Shown piece after piece: positions 23,477 through 36,500 of a stretch of DNA of 64,000 bases. The notes below the pieces were generated by a model. The model was not told the DNA's origin. It saw nothing but the letters and a program-made list of their open reading frames with translations, and did not search any database. Origin of the DNA: Lomentospora prolificans (taxonomy: Eukaryota > Ascomycota > Sordariomycetes > Microascales > Microascaceae); contig JARFXM010000004.1 of assembly GCA_029532625.1 (NCBI GenBank), positions 1,302,001 to 1,366,000 of the forward strand, written 5' to 3'. The number at the start of each line of letters is the position of its first letter. The first letter of the stretch is position 1. Made by a program: the position numbers and the translations under genes.

Positions 23477-26400
23477 ATGGATCCTACAAGGCGACGTCCG
23501 TCAAAATCCGTCATGCTCAAATTAGTCCTGAGCTGACAAATTTCCCTTTTTAGGAGAGCTACGAGTTCTGAATATCAAAGCTTGGAACGGCGACCGAAGT
23601 ACGTACGCAACCTCAGCTATGCGCAGATCAGACACACCCTTTCCTGTCGACGCTTCCTAACCTTTTACCCCGTACAGATGTGTTCCCTACTAGTTCTTCG
23701 CTAGATTCCTCATTGAAGAGAAATACAGCCTTAATCAAGAGACTCCGGACTGCTGTTTCATCAGCTACGCTCAACACATTTTTGCAGGATATCAAAAGTC
23801 TCAGTCTCCACAAATACCTTTCAGAAGTCGTTTCTGCCTGCTATGATGGCCTTTGCAAACTCAAATCACCTGCGGAGGTGGAGGCTGGCGTTGAAATTGT
23901 GAGTGCTTTTCACCAACGATTTGGACCAGACGAATTCACCAAACAGATCGGCTGGTTATTGGGAAAGGGATTGGCTACTCCGGATAGGAATGCTCTGAAA
24001 TCTCTTGCCCAGGATTTGCGTGAAAAGGAAGAAAAGGACCGTATTTCGCGCCAACGTGTGCTTCTTCGTGTTGTTACAGAGCTGTGGCTGGTCGGCGTCC
24101 TGAAAACCCTGGACGACACTATGCGACCAGACGACGGGATGAAAGGCGCAGCTACTAAGCCTTCGGATTTGAAGGCGAAAGGAAACGCCACTGTCAAAGA
24201 TGGGACTGCAGAACCGTTTCCACTCGAAGTCTTGAAGGATATCCTCGGTCACGATCGGGAACACGTGAATTTGCCTCTCGTTGTGACTTTCGTTAAGACG
24301 TTCAGCTGGGATGTCCTAGGGGTTCAGCCTGCGGGCGTTGAAGGACGCAGGATCGTTGAAGAAAATGTCAACCCCAAGGAACCTGCAACGGCTTCAAACC
24401 CCACTCTTACCGAGCCCGATGTATCTTTAGCTACAGACCTGGGCAGTCCGTTCGCGTCCTCCGAAATTCGCGACGCTTTCAAGGCTGTTCTCGCAAAATA
24501 TTTCGAGGATGTTAAGCGTCACTTGATTCGCGACCACAAGTCTCTTCAGGACCAAGCGAGGAAAAATGCTGAGGCCTACGTTAAATCAGGCGAGGTTTTT
24601 GAGGACCGCCAAGCTGCGTATGAAAAAAACGTTAAGGCACAGGAGCGCTTGATTTCCAATGCCCAAGTACTCGCAGATGCTGTTGGTTGCGACATGCCAG
24701 ACCTCAAAGACCGAGAAGAGGGGAATCAGGCGGCGAGCGGTACCATCGGCTTGGTTAAGGCCGGTGAGTACCTTCGATCCCTGGGGGATGGCGCCGGCAT
24801 CTGGTATGATGAGGATGAGCGGCGCTTTTACGAAAATCTAGTCGACCTGAAAGGTAAAGTGCCCGCTATCCTTCTTGAGGATGGTCGGAAAAGGCGACCG
24901 GATCCGGATGAGTCGCTCAACAAAAAGGCTGATCAATTCGAACCTACGGGACCCATGAAAGCGGGCGAAAGCATGGACGAGCTCTCGATGTCCATAGGGA
25001 ACAGAACAATCGGTGCCCAGGTCGATGCTCTCCTATCACGCCTTCCGGATCTGACTAGTAAAGACCTTGTCGACCAGTCAGCCATCGATTTCTGTTTCTT
25101 AAACTCTAAGGCGTCGAGAAACCGGCTGGTTAAGGCTTTAACCGAGGTGCCAAAGGGTCGGAACGACCTCTTGGCATGTTGGTCAAGGCTCATAGCTACA
25201 CTTGGCCAGTACATGCCGGATATCACCAAGGGTGTTGTCGATTACCTAGATGCTGAGTTTCGCAGCCTTCAACGACGTAAGGACAAGGAGTTCCTGGGTC
25301 AAGTCAGGCTTAACAACATCAGGTACCTCGCCGAACTTACAAAATTCAGCATTGTACCTGAACATGTAATTTTTCACTGTCTCAAAGTAAGTCTCGATGA
25401 CTTCTCTCGAATGAACATCGAGATCATGTGCAATTTGCTGGAACACTGCGGCCGGTATCTCTTCCTCAACACCAGCACAGCACCTCGAATGGCCAGTTTT
25501 CTCGAGACACTTCAACGAAAGAAATCAGCTCAGCACCTGGGTCAACCTGAACGCATGCTTATCGAGAACGCCATGTACCACGTCAACCCCCCTGTCCGAC
25601 CGGCTATAGAGCAAAAGGAAAGGACGCCCATGGAACTATTCATTCGAAAACTGGTTTACCTCGATATGACAAGAAGGAACTATACAAAAATACTAAAGCA
25701 AATTAGACGCCTCCATTGGGAAGAGCCAGACGTACGTGTGACGCCACCCCTGCCATCGAGTTTAACCTGACCACTTCTCTTTTCCCTTTTTTAGGTCGTT
25801 CGAATTCTTGAGAAGGTATTCTCCAAACCTGGAAAGATAAAATATGGCAACATCCACATGCTAGCGATTCTTCTGAGCGCTCTTTATCGCTACCACCCCT
25901 CATTCGTTGTCAGGGTGGTGAATCAAGTCTTGGAATCCATCTCCTTTGGGCTTGAACAAAATGATTACAAATTCTATCAGAAGCGAATCGCCGACGTTAG
26001 ATACCTAGGAGAACTATACAATTATCGCATGCTCGAACATCCAGTGATATTCGATACAATGTATAGAATTTTGACTTTTGGACATGGTAAGAACAGACTA
26101 TTCTGGGAAGTTCACAGATACTTGGTGGGGGGAAGCTAATTCCACATCACGGCTAGGCGGTATCCCCGTCCCGGGAAGGTTCAACCCGCACGATCTACCT
26201 AACGACTTCTTCCGTGTTAGATTGGTTGTAACTATCCTTGAAACCTGCGGCATGTTTTTCAATCGCGGGGCCGCCGGAAAGAGATTAGATATCTTTCTAT
26301 CGCTGTTCCAGGTTCGTTATTCACCGATATCTGCGGGTGCTGTTGACTGCTAATGGTTTTCTACTGAAGTATTATATCTACACCAAGGATACTATGCCGA

Positions 26401-27402
26401 CCGACATAGAGTTCACGGTGCATGATATATTTGCCTTAACCCGTCCACAATGGCGACTGGCCACGAACTTGGAAGATGCCGCTGCTGCCCTCCAGTCAAC
26501 CTTGGCTGACCAGCAGAGAGCTATGGCAGGTGACAGGACTGTGGATATGGAGGAAAGGAGCTCGGCATATGATTCGGATGATGATAACGGGGACGGGGAG
26601 TTGCCTGACGCCGATGCTGATGCATCTGAATCATCCAGCGAGGAAGAAGACGTCGAGGTAAGATGTCACCGCCCGTATTTCCTACTATTAATCTAGTAGT
26701 ACTCATTACGCCTTGGCAGAACCCACCCGAAGCCCTTGATTCTTCCCCGGAGTCAGATTTCCAGGAGGAAGCAATTGTTGTGACTCGCCAGGAGGAAGAA
26801 GTGGACCCCGAAGACGCCGCGGAATTTGAACGCGAATTCAGTCGAATGATGGCCGAGAGCCTAGAATCTCGAAAATTTGAGCGCAAGCCCCAGTTTGATG
26901 TACCAGTACCAATTCGGGTGAAGAACCGGGATCAAATCCTAAGAACAGACGAGGGCCCCGTGATTGAAGCCATGCCTGTCCGCAGTACAATGGCGTTCTC
27001 GCTTCTGACTAAAAAAGGCAAAGGCCAGCAGGTGAGATACCAGGCAGCTCCGCCAGCCCCACCTATCTTTTGCGCTGACGGCGATCTGTTCCTCTTAAGA
27101 CACGCACAGTAGAGCTTCCTTCCGATTCCGGGTTTGCGGTAGCCATGAGGAACCAGCAGCAGGCTGAACGAGAAGAGCAACAACGTATCAAAAACCTCGT
27201 CTTAAACTATGAGATTAGGGAAAGCGAGGACCAAGATTGTAGCGGATCCCCGCCTCATACTCCTGCCATATTTTGGATCTATTGCTAACGACGCTCAGCC
27301 CTGGATGACAAACCATCAGCCTACCATGCGACTAGGAAGCAAGGTAAAGAAAAGGCTGGCCAGAGAATACGGAAACTTCAACTTAGCGACGTTGAATGGT
27401 AA
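23477..27402 (+). CDS. UPF2: Nonsense-mediated mRNA decay factor UPF2/NMD2
   Basis: Scaffold linking UPF1 and UPF3 in nonsense-mediated decay, cytoplasmic and ribosome-associated. Nine exons (23477-23495, 23554-23598, 23678-25731, 25795-26086, 26157-26311, 26370-26657, 26720-27031, 27100-27238, 27299-27402) keep phase and give 1135 aa. The N-terminus reads MDPTRRRELRVLNIKAWNGD. Three MIF4G-type helical repeats follow; the third includes VVRILEKVFSKPGKIKYGNI, HMLAILLSALYRYHPSFVVR and YNYRMLEHPVIFDTMYRILT. An acidic linker (EERSSAYDSDDDNGDGELPD, ESSSEEEDVE) precedes the C-terminal UPF1-binding part (REFSRMMAESLESRKFERKP). It ends RKLQLSDVEW. The tiny first exon (19 nt) and GTCCGT donor are inferred from continuity. 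Length matches the family. Confidence 0.9.
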
Positions 27403-28489
27403 ATGTGCTCCAGGGCGATATTTTCGGGGTTGTGTGTCTGTCAGGTGTCCTGTTCATCCCCCTTCTACGAGCATATTTCCGCGTCGTTTCCTCAATTTAT
27501 ATCGCCGAGAAACTCCTCACTATAACTCTTTCGCCGTTCTGGGGACATGCTTTTATCAACTGAGCAGTCAATTCCCAATGCTTTCTGATCCTTTGCCAGC
27601 CTACCAGCCGTATGGGCCTCTTCATACTCCTTTTTGCGTAAGTGCGCGAAGAACCTCATCAATGTCTCTAGGTCCTTTCGGTAGAATTAATAGCAGCAGG
27701 GTCTCACGTGGCATCTAGCTCCGGCCTGCCTTCCGATTGAGAAACGCCTTTCATTATCCCCCCTCCCAGAAAATGCATATCGCCATTCGCTCGCGATCGG
27801 GCCTGGCGGCTGCACGACCTGATCGTGGGCCTTAAGCCAAATGGCTCGAAGTCTTGCGTCACACCATAGGCTGGGTAAGAACCATTGGTTGGGGACTACC
27901 TTAGCTTCGATATTCGATCGAATCTCCAGGAGCAGTATTTTCTTTATTATAGCGCCACCAATCCATCAGGTCTAAAGATGATTATTCGAGCTCGGCTATA
28001 GTTGAGCTTAGGAAATATCGGCGAGCAGACTAGCGCTAGAAAGCGGTTGCCAATGAGCACAAGTTGGGAAGATCTTGTACGCCTGAAATAGCCGATATGG
28101 AGGAAGCTGGTTGAGCACCTGTTCCATTTGCGGTAGGCTTTATCACCAAACGCGCCGGCAACATCTTGATGGTTAGATCTCGACAGGCTCTTGGAATGTG
28201 GCATTGACCTGCGTCTGGTAGCTGCCGTGATCTTTGTGCAGAGCACAGGAGACAGTCACCGTGGTTGAAGTACTCAGTGGGTCAAGTCAGCGGTGAGGAG
28301 AGTTGAAAAACAAAAAATACCCGTGCTACCCGTGCTTTCAAGTATCTTTCATTGATCAATACATCTCGAAACGTGCTGGTCTCTTTACAGCCCATGACCA
28401 CTAGCACCTACCATCGGTTAGGGCTAGTCTTGTCAATACCTCTCGACTACACCAACCACCAGCGGTTGGACCCTTTGAACTAATGCAAC
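27403..28489. other. Gene-poor intergenic region downstream of UPF2
   Basis: About 1.1 kb between UPF2 and the ADE8 relic. A minus-strand frame of 99 codons at 27947-28246 shows no recognised motif. Base composition is ordinary, not RIP-like. I could not identify any conserved gene here. Confidence 0.4.
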
Positions 28490-29262
28490 GAATGAGTAAC
28501 CCCCTCGGAAGATTGATAGGTTATCAATGTCGTTGAAAGGCATATGTCCGTGGCGTCTACAAAGACGTCGGCCAGGTCATTAGGCACATGCCGGATTTAT
28601 CTCTCTCACCGCCTCGTTGACAGCTAACTCGTGGTGCTCGGGGAACATGTTGTATCCTCTCTATTAGCGCCAGCAGATCCTCTCCCTTCCACTCGATTTC
28701 TAATACCGGGACCCCTCTATTAAATATGAGGATAATAAAGTAACCTACGATACCAGTACACACGTCGTTGGCAGTCTTAAAGTTAATGTATGTACGCTCG
28801 ATCGCGTCAGCTTTGTCGTACGCACCAGGTGGCCCGGGTGTAAGTTGATAACTTTGATGCCTGCCTTTTCAAAGGACTTTAGTAGAAAAGGCAAAAGGAA
28901 GGCGTGCATCCATCCTATCAGGATAATCAATTTAGGCCTATCGCTCTATCTCAAGCACTTTTTTGCCAATTGCCACTCGCCTTGGTACATGTAACCTCTT
29001 ACTCGTCCTTCTCACCCCTAGGAGCCGATGGCAAGTCAAACTAAAATACTTCTAAGGTATGCCAGCCTGCTCCGCCCTCCAGCTGCTCCGCCCTCGTAGG
29101 AGCATAGGCCTTTACGCGCTTTATAATAGGATGGGGTGACCGGTCTCATTGTTAGGGATTGCGGTAGACGCAACAGCGTCATAAGAGGCCTGGAGATTGG
29201 AGCCATTTATGACGCTGTCACTGGAATACGGTGAGGATTTTGGGTTTGGTCCGCCGTTTCCT
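28490..29262 (-). pseudogene. ADE8: GAR transformylase (ADE8-like) pseudogene
   Basis: A broken copy of phosphoribosylglycinamide formyltransferase, which formylates GAR in purine synthesis. Minus-strand fragments run in family order. KILTV then NGSNLQASYDAV (about 29160-29240) is the nucleotide-binding N-terminus. RAEQAGIP then TAG then KYFSLTCHRLLG follows near 29030-29090. PKLIILIGWMHAF (28895-28935) is next, then INLHPG (near 28840), then PPGAYDKADAIERTYINF in another frame. The last fragments are TGIVGYFIILIFNRGVPVLE, EDLLALIERIQ and finally EHHELAVNEAVREI in a third frame. There are at least two frameshifts and several stops. The catalytic Asp of the EVDxG motif is replaced by Asn (IFNRG, near 28720); the Asn and His of INLHP remain. 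A 13-bp unit CTGCTCCGCCCTC is duplicated at 29070-29100. A functional copy presumably lies elsewhere. Confidence 0.8.
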
Positions 29263-30396
29263 TTGTTTGACATACTTGGGCAGATGAGTGGAAACGGCTG
29301 TCGAAGGGACTAAAGGCATCCATAGATGGCGACTGAGGGACTCTGATCGGTGGGAGGATATAAGAGTACGAGGAGATCGAAGGGTCCAAGATCAATATTT
29401 CCAAGGCTGCATGACGGGGTCTGTGACGCTCAAACATCAGGCTGGGTTGACAACATTCTCGTTTTAAATGGTAAGCTGAATTCAGAGGCAGACCTTCCAT
29501 TATTGAATGCCCATGATCTATATATATCTACATTTTTCCTTTGGGGAAAGGAGGGGGGACGAGGAAAACCCGAGGAAAACCCCTAAGTCTTTCAATTCTG
29601 CCTCGATTAAGGTGAGATTCTGCTGATTCGTGCCAAACAAACCTTGGTTGGAACTTTACCATTCTCGCTGTTCGCGCTGCGGGTCGGTGGTGGAACCATC
29701 AATGATCAATTCACCGCTTGGTACGGAGGGTGACAAAAGGGTGGATGGGAGCGTCTGGAGACATCTAGATAGTTCGGTTAGATTCCAAAGCCATTTGGGA
29801 TCCAGCTAGAAATTGCTAGAAAGATCTCATTTTTGCACTTTTGGTCGAAGCGCAAGTGTCGATTTTTTCTCTTTTTCCTCCCTCCCCGCCCCCCTTTTAC
29901 GCGTTTCTCGAAACGCAAGCCCTGGGAGTTCTGGCGTTATGTGGTTATGGTGTAGGCTCGCCGCCGCATGCCGGGAACGGTCCCTTGCAGCCCCTGCGTT
30001 TCCAAACGTTATATATCTCGGCAGGTAACGTTTTCCATCAGCGTTTCGTTGAAGCTTCTGAGCGCTGTCTATATTACTTGCCTCAGCTACCCCGCTGCCC
30101 CGCCAGTTGTAGAGCGAACCCAATTTTTTTTCCCAGACTATTTTTCGCCGCTCACCACTCCGCGCCAAAAGAGAGCATCGTTTCCCTCCATTCCTTCTGA
30201 TCTTAAGTCTTTCCTCCTTACCATTTTCCAAACAACCGAGTTTTGTTGTGACATAGAAGTCCCATATCCGTACGTTTCGAAGCCCGTCCTATGCATCCTT
30301 ACCCATTCCTTTCTTTCTATACCCCACGACCTGCTGACAGAGAATGCCCGTAGGTAGACCTAAATAGTTTGACTTGGCAGTTCAACAACCTCAAAA
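29263..30396. promoter_or_regulatory. Upstream region of HSP88
   Basis: About 1.1 kb before the HSP88 start, including a pyrimidine-rich leader (30120-30390) typical of highly expressed fungal genes. It contains a heat-shock-element-like palindrome at 29901-29916 and a TTTCGAAG at about 30276. Open frames here (29813-30357) are low-complexity and not supported as genes. Confidence 0.5.
29901..29916. promoter_or_regulatory. Candidate heat-shock element
   Basis: The 16-bp sequence GCGTTTCTCGAAACGC is a perfect inverted repeat (GCGTTTC/GAAACGC) with a 2-bp spacer and contains TTCnnGAA, the core of the HSF site. It lies about 480 bp upstream of the HSP88 start codon. A full HSE usually has three or more nGAAn units, so this is a candidate only. 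Confidence 0.45.
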
Positions 30397-33088
30397 ATGA
30401 GTGTCGTAGGTAGGTAGAATAGCATCTTGCGCCTCCCCCTGCTCATGTAACTATGATTTTCATGCTAACTACCCTAGGCATTGACTTTGGCACCCTGAAG
30501 ACTGTTATTGCAGTGGCCAGGAATCGGGGTGTTGATGTTGTGAGTCGTTCCATCTCCTTCGTTTTGATATCATCTCAGGCTTAACTATTAACATATTTGG
30601 ATTGCAGATAGCCAACGAAGTCTCGAACCGCTCGACACCGTAAGTTCTCCACCCCCCCTCCTTCCTCTTTCACTCTCTCTATTCTTCCGTTATTTGTACC
30701 TGTATGCCCATAGAAGGCTATCGATGGAGAGTTCGAGTCGTAAGCCAGATAACTAATAATCGATGCCCTGAATAGTTCTCTCGTCGCATTTGGTTCAAAG
30801 TCCCGTTTCCTCGGCGAGGCTGCTAAGACTCAGGAGATCACGAACCTGAAGAATACTGTTGGATGTCTCAAGCGCCTCGCTGGCCGGTCAGCGAAGGACC
30901 CCGATCTCGAGATCGAACAACAGTTCGTTACACCCACCATCATCGATGTACATGGGCAGGCGGGTGTTGAGGTTACCTATCGCGGTGAGAAGGAGAAATT
31001 CTGCGCCACACAGCTCATTGCCATGTTTCTTGGCAAGGTAAAGCAGACCGCGGCTGCGGAGCTAAAGCTCCCTGTATCTGATGTCGTGATGAGTGTTCCC
31101 GCTTGGTTCACCGACGTTCAGCGCCGAAGCCTCATCGACGCTGCCGAGATTGCGGGGCTTAAGCTTCTCCGTCTTATAAATGATACGACCGCTGCTGCTC
31201 TGGGCTATGGCATCACGAAGCTCGATCTTCCCGGTCCAGAAGAAAAGCCTAGACGAGTTGCTTTCGTGGATATTGGAGATAGCACTTACACCTGCTCGAT
31301 TGTTGAATTTCGGAAGGGTGAACTATCTGTGAAGTCTACCGCCTACGATCGCCACTTTGGCGGACGGGACTTTGACAAAGCTTTGGTTGATCATCTCGCC
31401 AAGGAATTCAAGGGCAAGTACAAGCTTGACATCTTCAGCAATCCCCGTGCCACCGCCCGGGTCCTCGCCGCCGCTGAGAAAACGAAGAAGATCCTATCTG
31501 CAAACCAGTCTGCCCCCGCCAACATCGAGTCTTTAATGAACGATATCGATGTCTCAGCCATGATCAGCCGCCAGGAGTTTGAGGCCATGGTGAAACATCT
31601 ACTGGATCGTGCTCATATTCCGCTTGAACAGGCCTTAACAGAAGCTAAGCTCAAAAAGGAGGACATTGACTACATTGAGATGCTCGGTGGAGGTAGCCGT
31701 GTTCCTGCCTTGAAACAACGGATCCAAGCCTTTTTTGGAAAGCCTCTCTCATTCACCTTGAATCAGGACGAGGCTGTGGCACGTGGCTGTGCCTTCAACT
31801 GCGCAATTCTTTCGCCCGTATTCCGTGTGCGTGACTTCGCCGCTCAGGATATCATAAACTACCCCATCGAATTTGCCTGGGAGAAGGCTCCGGATATTCC
31901 GGACGAAGACACCAGCCTCACGGTTTTCGGTAAAGGGAACGTGTTGCCTTCTACAAAAATTCTTACCTTTTACAGGAAGCAGCCGTTCGATCTGGAGGCG
32001 CGCTATGCTAAGCCAGATGAGCTACCTGGCAAGACCTCGCCCTGGATTGGCCGCTTCTCTGTTAAAGGCGTGAAAGCTGATGAGAAGGATGACTTTATGA
32101 TCTGTAAACTAAAGGCACGAGTCAACATCCATGGTGTTCTTAATGTGGAGAGCGGCTACTACGTTGAGGATCAAGAGGTCGAGGAAGAGATCAAGGATGA
32201 TGAAAAGAAGGATGATGCCGAGAAGAAAGACCCTGACGTAAGTACTACCATTATCTCCTCCGGTCCCCAGCTTCTTGCTTTCCTTTTCCACGTTTTACTA
32301 TTACATCCCTTCTCCCCATCAATTGTGCCTTAATAGCTTCCTTGACCCTACCATTCCCGACGTTAGATCTCACCTTTGAGCTTTCCCCCTTGTAGATGCG
32401 ATACTGACCCCTCATCTGATGTGAAGGCCATGGAGACCGACGTTCCTAAGGAAGACCAGCCAAAGAGAACTCGAAAAGTCAAGAAACAGGTCCGCAAGGG
32501 CGACCTGCCTATTGTCAGTGGCACGAACTCTCTCGAATCCAGCCTCAAGGCCGCCTTCGAGGAGAAGGAAGCACAGATGCTTGCGGAAGACAAGCTTGTC
32601 GCAGACACCGAAGAAAAGAAGAACGAGCTCGAAACATACATATATGAGCTGCGGAACAAATTAGATGATCAGTATGCCGACTTTGCTAGCGACGATGAGA
32701 AGTCCAAGATTCGTACCAAACTCGATGCCACTGAAGTGAGTAACCCTGCGCTCCACATCATTCCCTGGATATCTCTCCCTTCGTCCCAGCTAACTCTCTC
32801 ACCTTCTAGGACTGGCTTTACGACGAAGGTGATGATACCACCAAGGGTGTCTACATCGCCAAAATCGACGAACTCCGTGCTTTGGCAGGCCCAATAGTCC
32901 AGCGACACTTTGAAAAGGTTGAGGCTGAGAGAATCGCCGAACAAGAGCGGATTGAAGCCAAGCGTCAGGCAGAGGAAGAGGCCCGCAAGGCCACTGAGGC
33001 CGAACGAGCGGCCAATAACAAAGATGAGGAGATGACGGATGCAGAGGCCCCTAAGCCTGATGGAGATGATGAATCTAACACAAAATAG
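30397..33088 (+). CDS. HSP88: Hsp110-family chaperone HSP88 (SSE1)
   Basis: Cytosolic Hsp110, nucleotide-exchange factor for Hsp70 and holdase. Exons 30397-30409, 30478-30539, 30608-30639, 30776-32237, 32427-32735 and 32810-33088 join in phase to 718 aa, the normal family length. The ATPase domain begins MSVVGIDFGTLKTVIAVARN, with VVMSVPAWFTDVQRRSLIDA, LRLINDTTAAALGYG, VAFVDIGDSTYTCSIVEF and MLGGGSRVPALKQRI. A beta domain follows, then an acidic Lys/Glu insertion (EEEIKDDEKKDDAEKKD) and a helical C-terminus ending EAPKPDGDDESNTK. The fifth exon appears to start after an AAG acceptor at 32426, since the nearer TGTAG leads to a stop. Three early introns are typical of Hsp70-superfamily genes in fungi. 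Confidence 0.93.
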
Positions 33089-33524
33089 AGAGGAGAGGCC
33101 TTCGATTTACTGAACTAGGGCCTATTAAGTCATTGAGCGGGCCGGCTGTCGCATGGATTGCTCTTCATATTATGAATTGATTCCAGGATTTGATTAGACG
33201 GCTCTTCGATTGGACGTTTCTGAGTTAAGATGCTAGGGATCAGTATTCCTTTGATTTAGAAAGAAATCCATTGTGCTTCAAGATAAAGTCAACCCAAAGA
33301 AGACTGAAATATAAACGACTCTGGGCTCTTCCCCAGCATACAGTAGAAAGCGAATGGGACAAAAGCATCCCACCGAGGTCGATTCGTCTGTAAATGTCAG
33401 ATGGGAGTTAGTTAGGCGTGCTGACTTGTATTTCCAGTTATGCCTTCGCGTAGATTATCATGGTAAGTGTAGGTTAAGAAGGAACAAGTGCATGTCTACT
33501 CAAATTTGTTGCGAGCTACTACTG
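33089..33524. other. Convergent 3' intergenic region HSP88 / eIF5B
   Basis: 436 bp between convergent 3' ends. The plus-strand frame at 33354-33629 overlaps eIF5B antisense and is not supported. Nothing else is visible. Confidence 0.5.
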
Positions 33525-36500
33525 CTACTGTACATCGAAGACAGGCTTCAACTTGATAATCAGTTGCCACTCGTCAGGAGACACCTCCTTACGATAGAAG
33601 TCCTTCAGACAATTGATGCTGGCACGTGATATGGCGCTATACAAAGTGTCTTTCTCTTCGAGCTGACGCCCGTAGGTGGGTTGATGACCTCCCATTTCAA
33701 TCTTCACTGCAACTGACGGTTGTCCTTTCTTGCAAACCGGTATCTGCTTGTGGTCACGTTCGATAGATGTCCTATGCGTTTGTGGTAAGCGGTCGTCCTT
33801 AAAAATGAGGGGAATTAAGGTGTGCGTACACTCTACCTAATTGGATTATCTCCTTGGTGTTCGTCGTAGGGTTCGTCTTAACCACCGCAATGGGTGTATT
33901 AAGACGAAGCTGGCCCTCGACGACATCGACACCGATAACAATTGGATTTGTCTTGTTGAATACAGCCACCGGATTCAACACGCAGGGGAAAACAGCTAGT
34001 AACTTGGACTCCTCTTTTTTCTTCTCTAGCAACTCGTCCATGTGCTTTTTGAAAGCATCAAACAGGTGATAGATAATGTCAGCGGTGAATATTTTGATCC
34101 CGTTATCCTCTGCATATGCCTGGGCTTCTTTGTCTACCTTGACGTCGAAGCACAGCATTACAGCATAATCGGGAGCCCGGTCAAGCATGATACCGCACTG
34201 CATGACATCGCGTTTATAGACAGGACCGATGCCGACGTTTGCAACAGGAATTTTGCATGACTTTAGGAAATCAAGCAGAGCCTCGAGTGACCCCAGGGTG
34301 GAGGCCTGAACGCTCACGCCCTTTCCGTTCTTCTCAACCCTACTGAAGAGTAGGGCGAGATCTGACTCGACCTCGTCTTCCAAGTCAGATTCATCGTCGT
34401 CGGGTCCAACGACTAGTAGGCGGGATCCTGCGATGGCGCCCTCGAGGCCGGAGGCACTAATTTTTATACCCATGGCAGCCTTGACCTCTTTGTTGTGGAT
34501 ATACGCCGACTTGAGCCGGAGTTCTCGCATTGGGGCTGGGGTAAGAAGGGCGCGAATGTTAGTTTTGATTACGCCTTCGACACCGCATAGAATAATGCGA
34601 TCGCTTTCCCTCAGGATGCCGTTTGATAGAATAACATCAATCGTCATTCCAAAGCCTTCAATAGCCTTTACTTCAAGCACGGTCGCTTGAACCTCGGAAA
34701 GGTACATGAGGGAGCCGACCATGCGCTCTTGGGTAAGCTGCACGATGAGTTTCAGCAGGTCTGGGACGCCCTCGCCGGTGTGAGCAGAGGTCGGAATGAG
34801 CGAGACATTCTTGGCCATGGATTTGTTTTCATAATAAAGTTCGGCGTTGAACCCCTGCTCAGCAAACGCAAGCTTTGTCTCTTGCAAGCGGTTCTTGAAC
34901 TCATTCTGTACGCCCCTGCTCTGGAGAGATAAACTCTCTTGGAATCCGTTGTTGTCGACCTTCTTCCATCCGTATAGCCTATCGATCTTGTTTAGCGCGA
35001 CCACGAACGGTGTCTTTCGATCACGGAGAAGTTTCATAGATTCAAGTGTCTGTGCCTCTAGGCCGTGCATGATATCGACGACAAGAATGGCGATGTTGCA
35101 CAGTGATGAGCCACGAGATCGAAGATTGGAGAAGGATTCGTGCCCGGGTGTATCAATGATCAAAAGGCCAGGAACCTTGAGCTCAAAGGAGCCGTCCTTG
35201 TTGACAACGGCAGTCTTCTGTTTAATGGCTTCCGACGGAAAGTAAGTAGCACCGATTTGCTGAGTGATCCCTCCAGCCTCGCCCTCCTGCACATTTGTCT
35301 GTCGAATTTTGTCCAGGAGCTTGGTCTTTCCGGTATCGACGTGGCCAAGAATGCAGCAAATTGGAGAACGGAGGTTGTCCTTTGACCTGGCAGCCAGCGC
35401 AGCCTGGTGGGCCTTCTCTCGCCTCTCACTTGCCTCCTTCTTTCGTTGTAGGTCGGCTAGTTTCTTCTGCGTGGTCGCTTCATCCTCCTCGGAAGAGGAA
35501 TCTTCTTCGTCGCTGGCTGGGCTGTTGGGTTTTCCATTCGTCGGCGCATCTTTTCGCTCATCAACAGCGGTTGCATTGGCAGCAGCCTCCTCATCGGTAT
35601 CCACATCCCAGCTCTCCTTAACGTCGCCGTCGCTCGCAGCCGCCGCCTCCCAGTCCTCCTCAACGTCGGTGTCAATGGCGGGTTTGGCCGCCTCTGACTC
35701 TGCGCGCTTCTTCGCTTCCAATTCTTTAGCAGCCCTCTCCTCCGCTTCTTTTGCTGCTTGCTCTGCTAGCTGCCTCGCTCGCTCGGCAGCCTCAGCGAGT
35801 GCCTTTTCCTCATCAACCTGGAATCAAGAACCGAAGCGTTAAGCGTCTGGCATGTAAAAAAGGCAGAGGGTCAAAGAAACTTACCTTGTTGTCGTTCTTC
35901 CTCCCACCTCGTTTTCTATTGTCGTATACAACTTTCTTCTTCTTTTCCTGCCCTTCGCCCGCCTCGTCGAGGGCACCGACCTTTACACCGGCCGCAATCA
36001 TCTGTTGCAGTTTTCTCTCGTTACGGGCCTTTTCTTCCCTTTGAGCCTTCGTTAAGAATTTACCCTCCTTCTTAAGTTGTTCTATTTTTTCTTTTTCTTT
36101 TTGTTTCTTAAGCGCCTTCTGCTCCTCTTTTCGCTTTTGCTCTTCAGCAAGCCTCCTCTCCTCTTCCTCGATTCTGGCCTTTTCCTCGGCGAGGCGTTGG
36201 GCATCCTCCTCCTGTTTCCGCCGAAGTTCTTCTTGCTGCTTCTGGATCAAGGCTAAGTGGGCAGGGACTTTCTTCTTCTTTCCAGTAGATGAAGCGGCGG
36301 GGACGGGTTCATCTTTTGCCGGGGTAGGGGCCACGGGATCGGTGGGTTTTGTCGCCTGGGCACTCGTTTGCGTTGGCTGGGTAGATCCCACAGTCTTTTT
36401 CTTAGCAGCCTAGCCATCCCCAGAAGCGTCAGCATGCACTTTAAACACGGCAGAGGGGGGTGGAATGATGACGCAGAGCGTAGGTTTGCAGGCTTGAGGG

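Noticed and set aside
33854..36044. Several long plus-strand frames over eIF5B
   Set aside because: They are antisense shadows of the charged, low-complexity eIF5B coding sequence.
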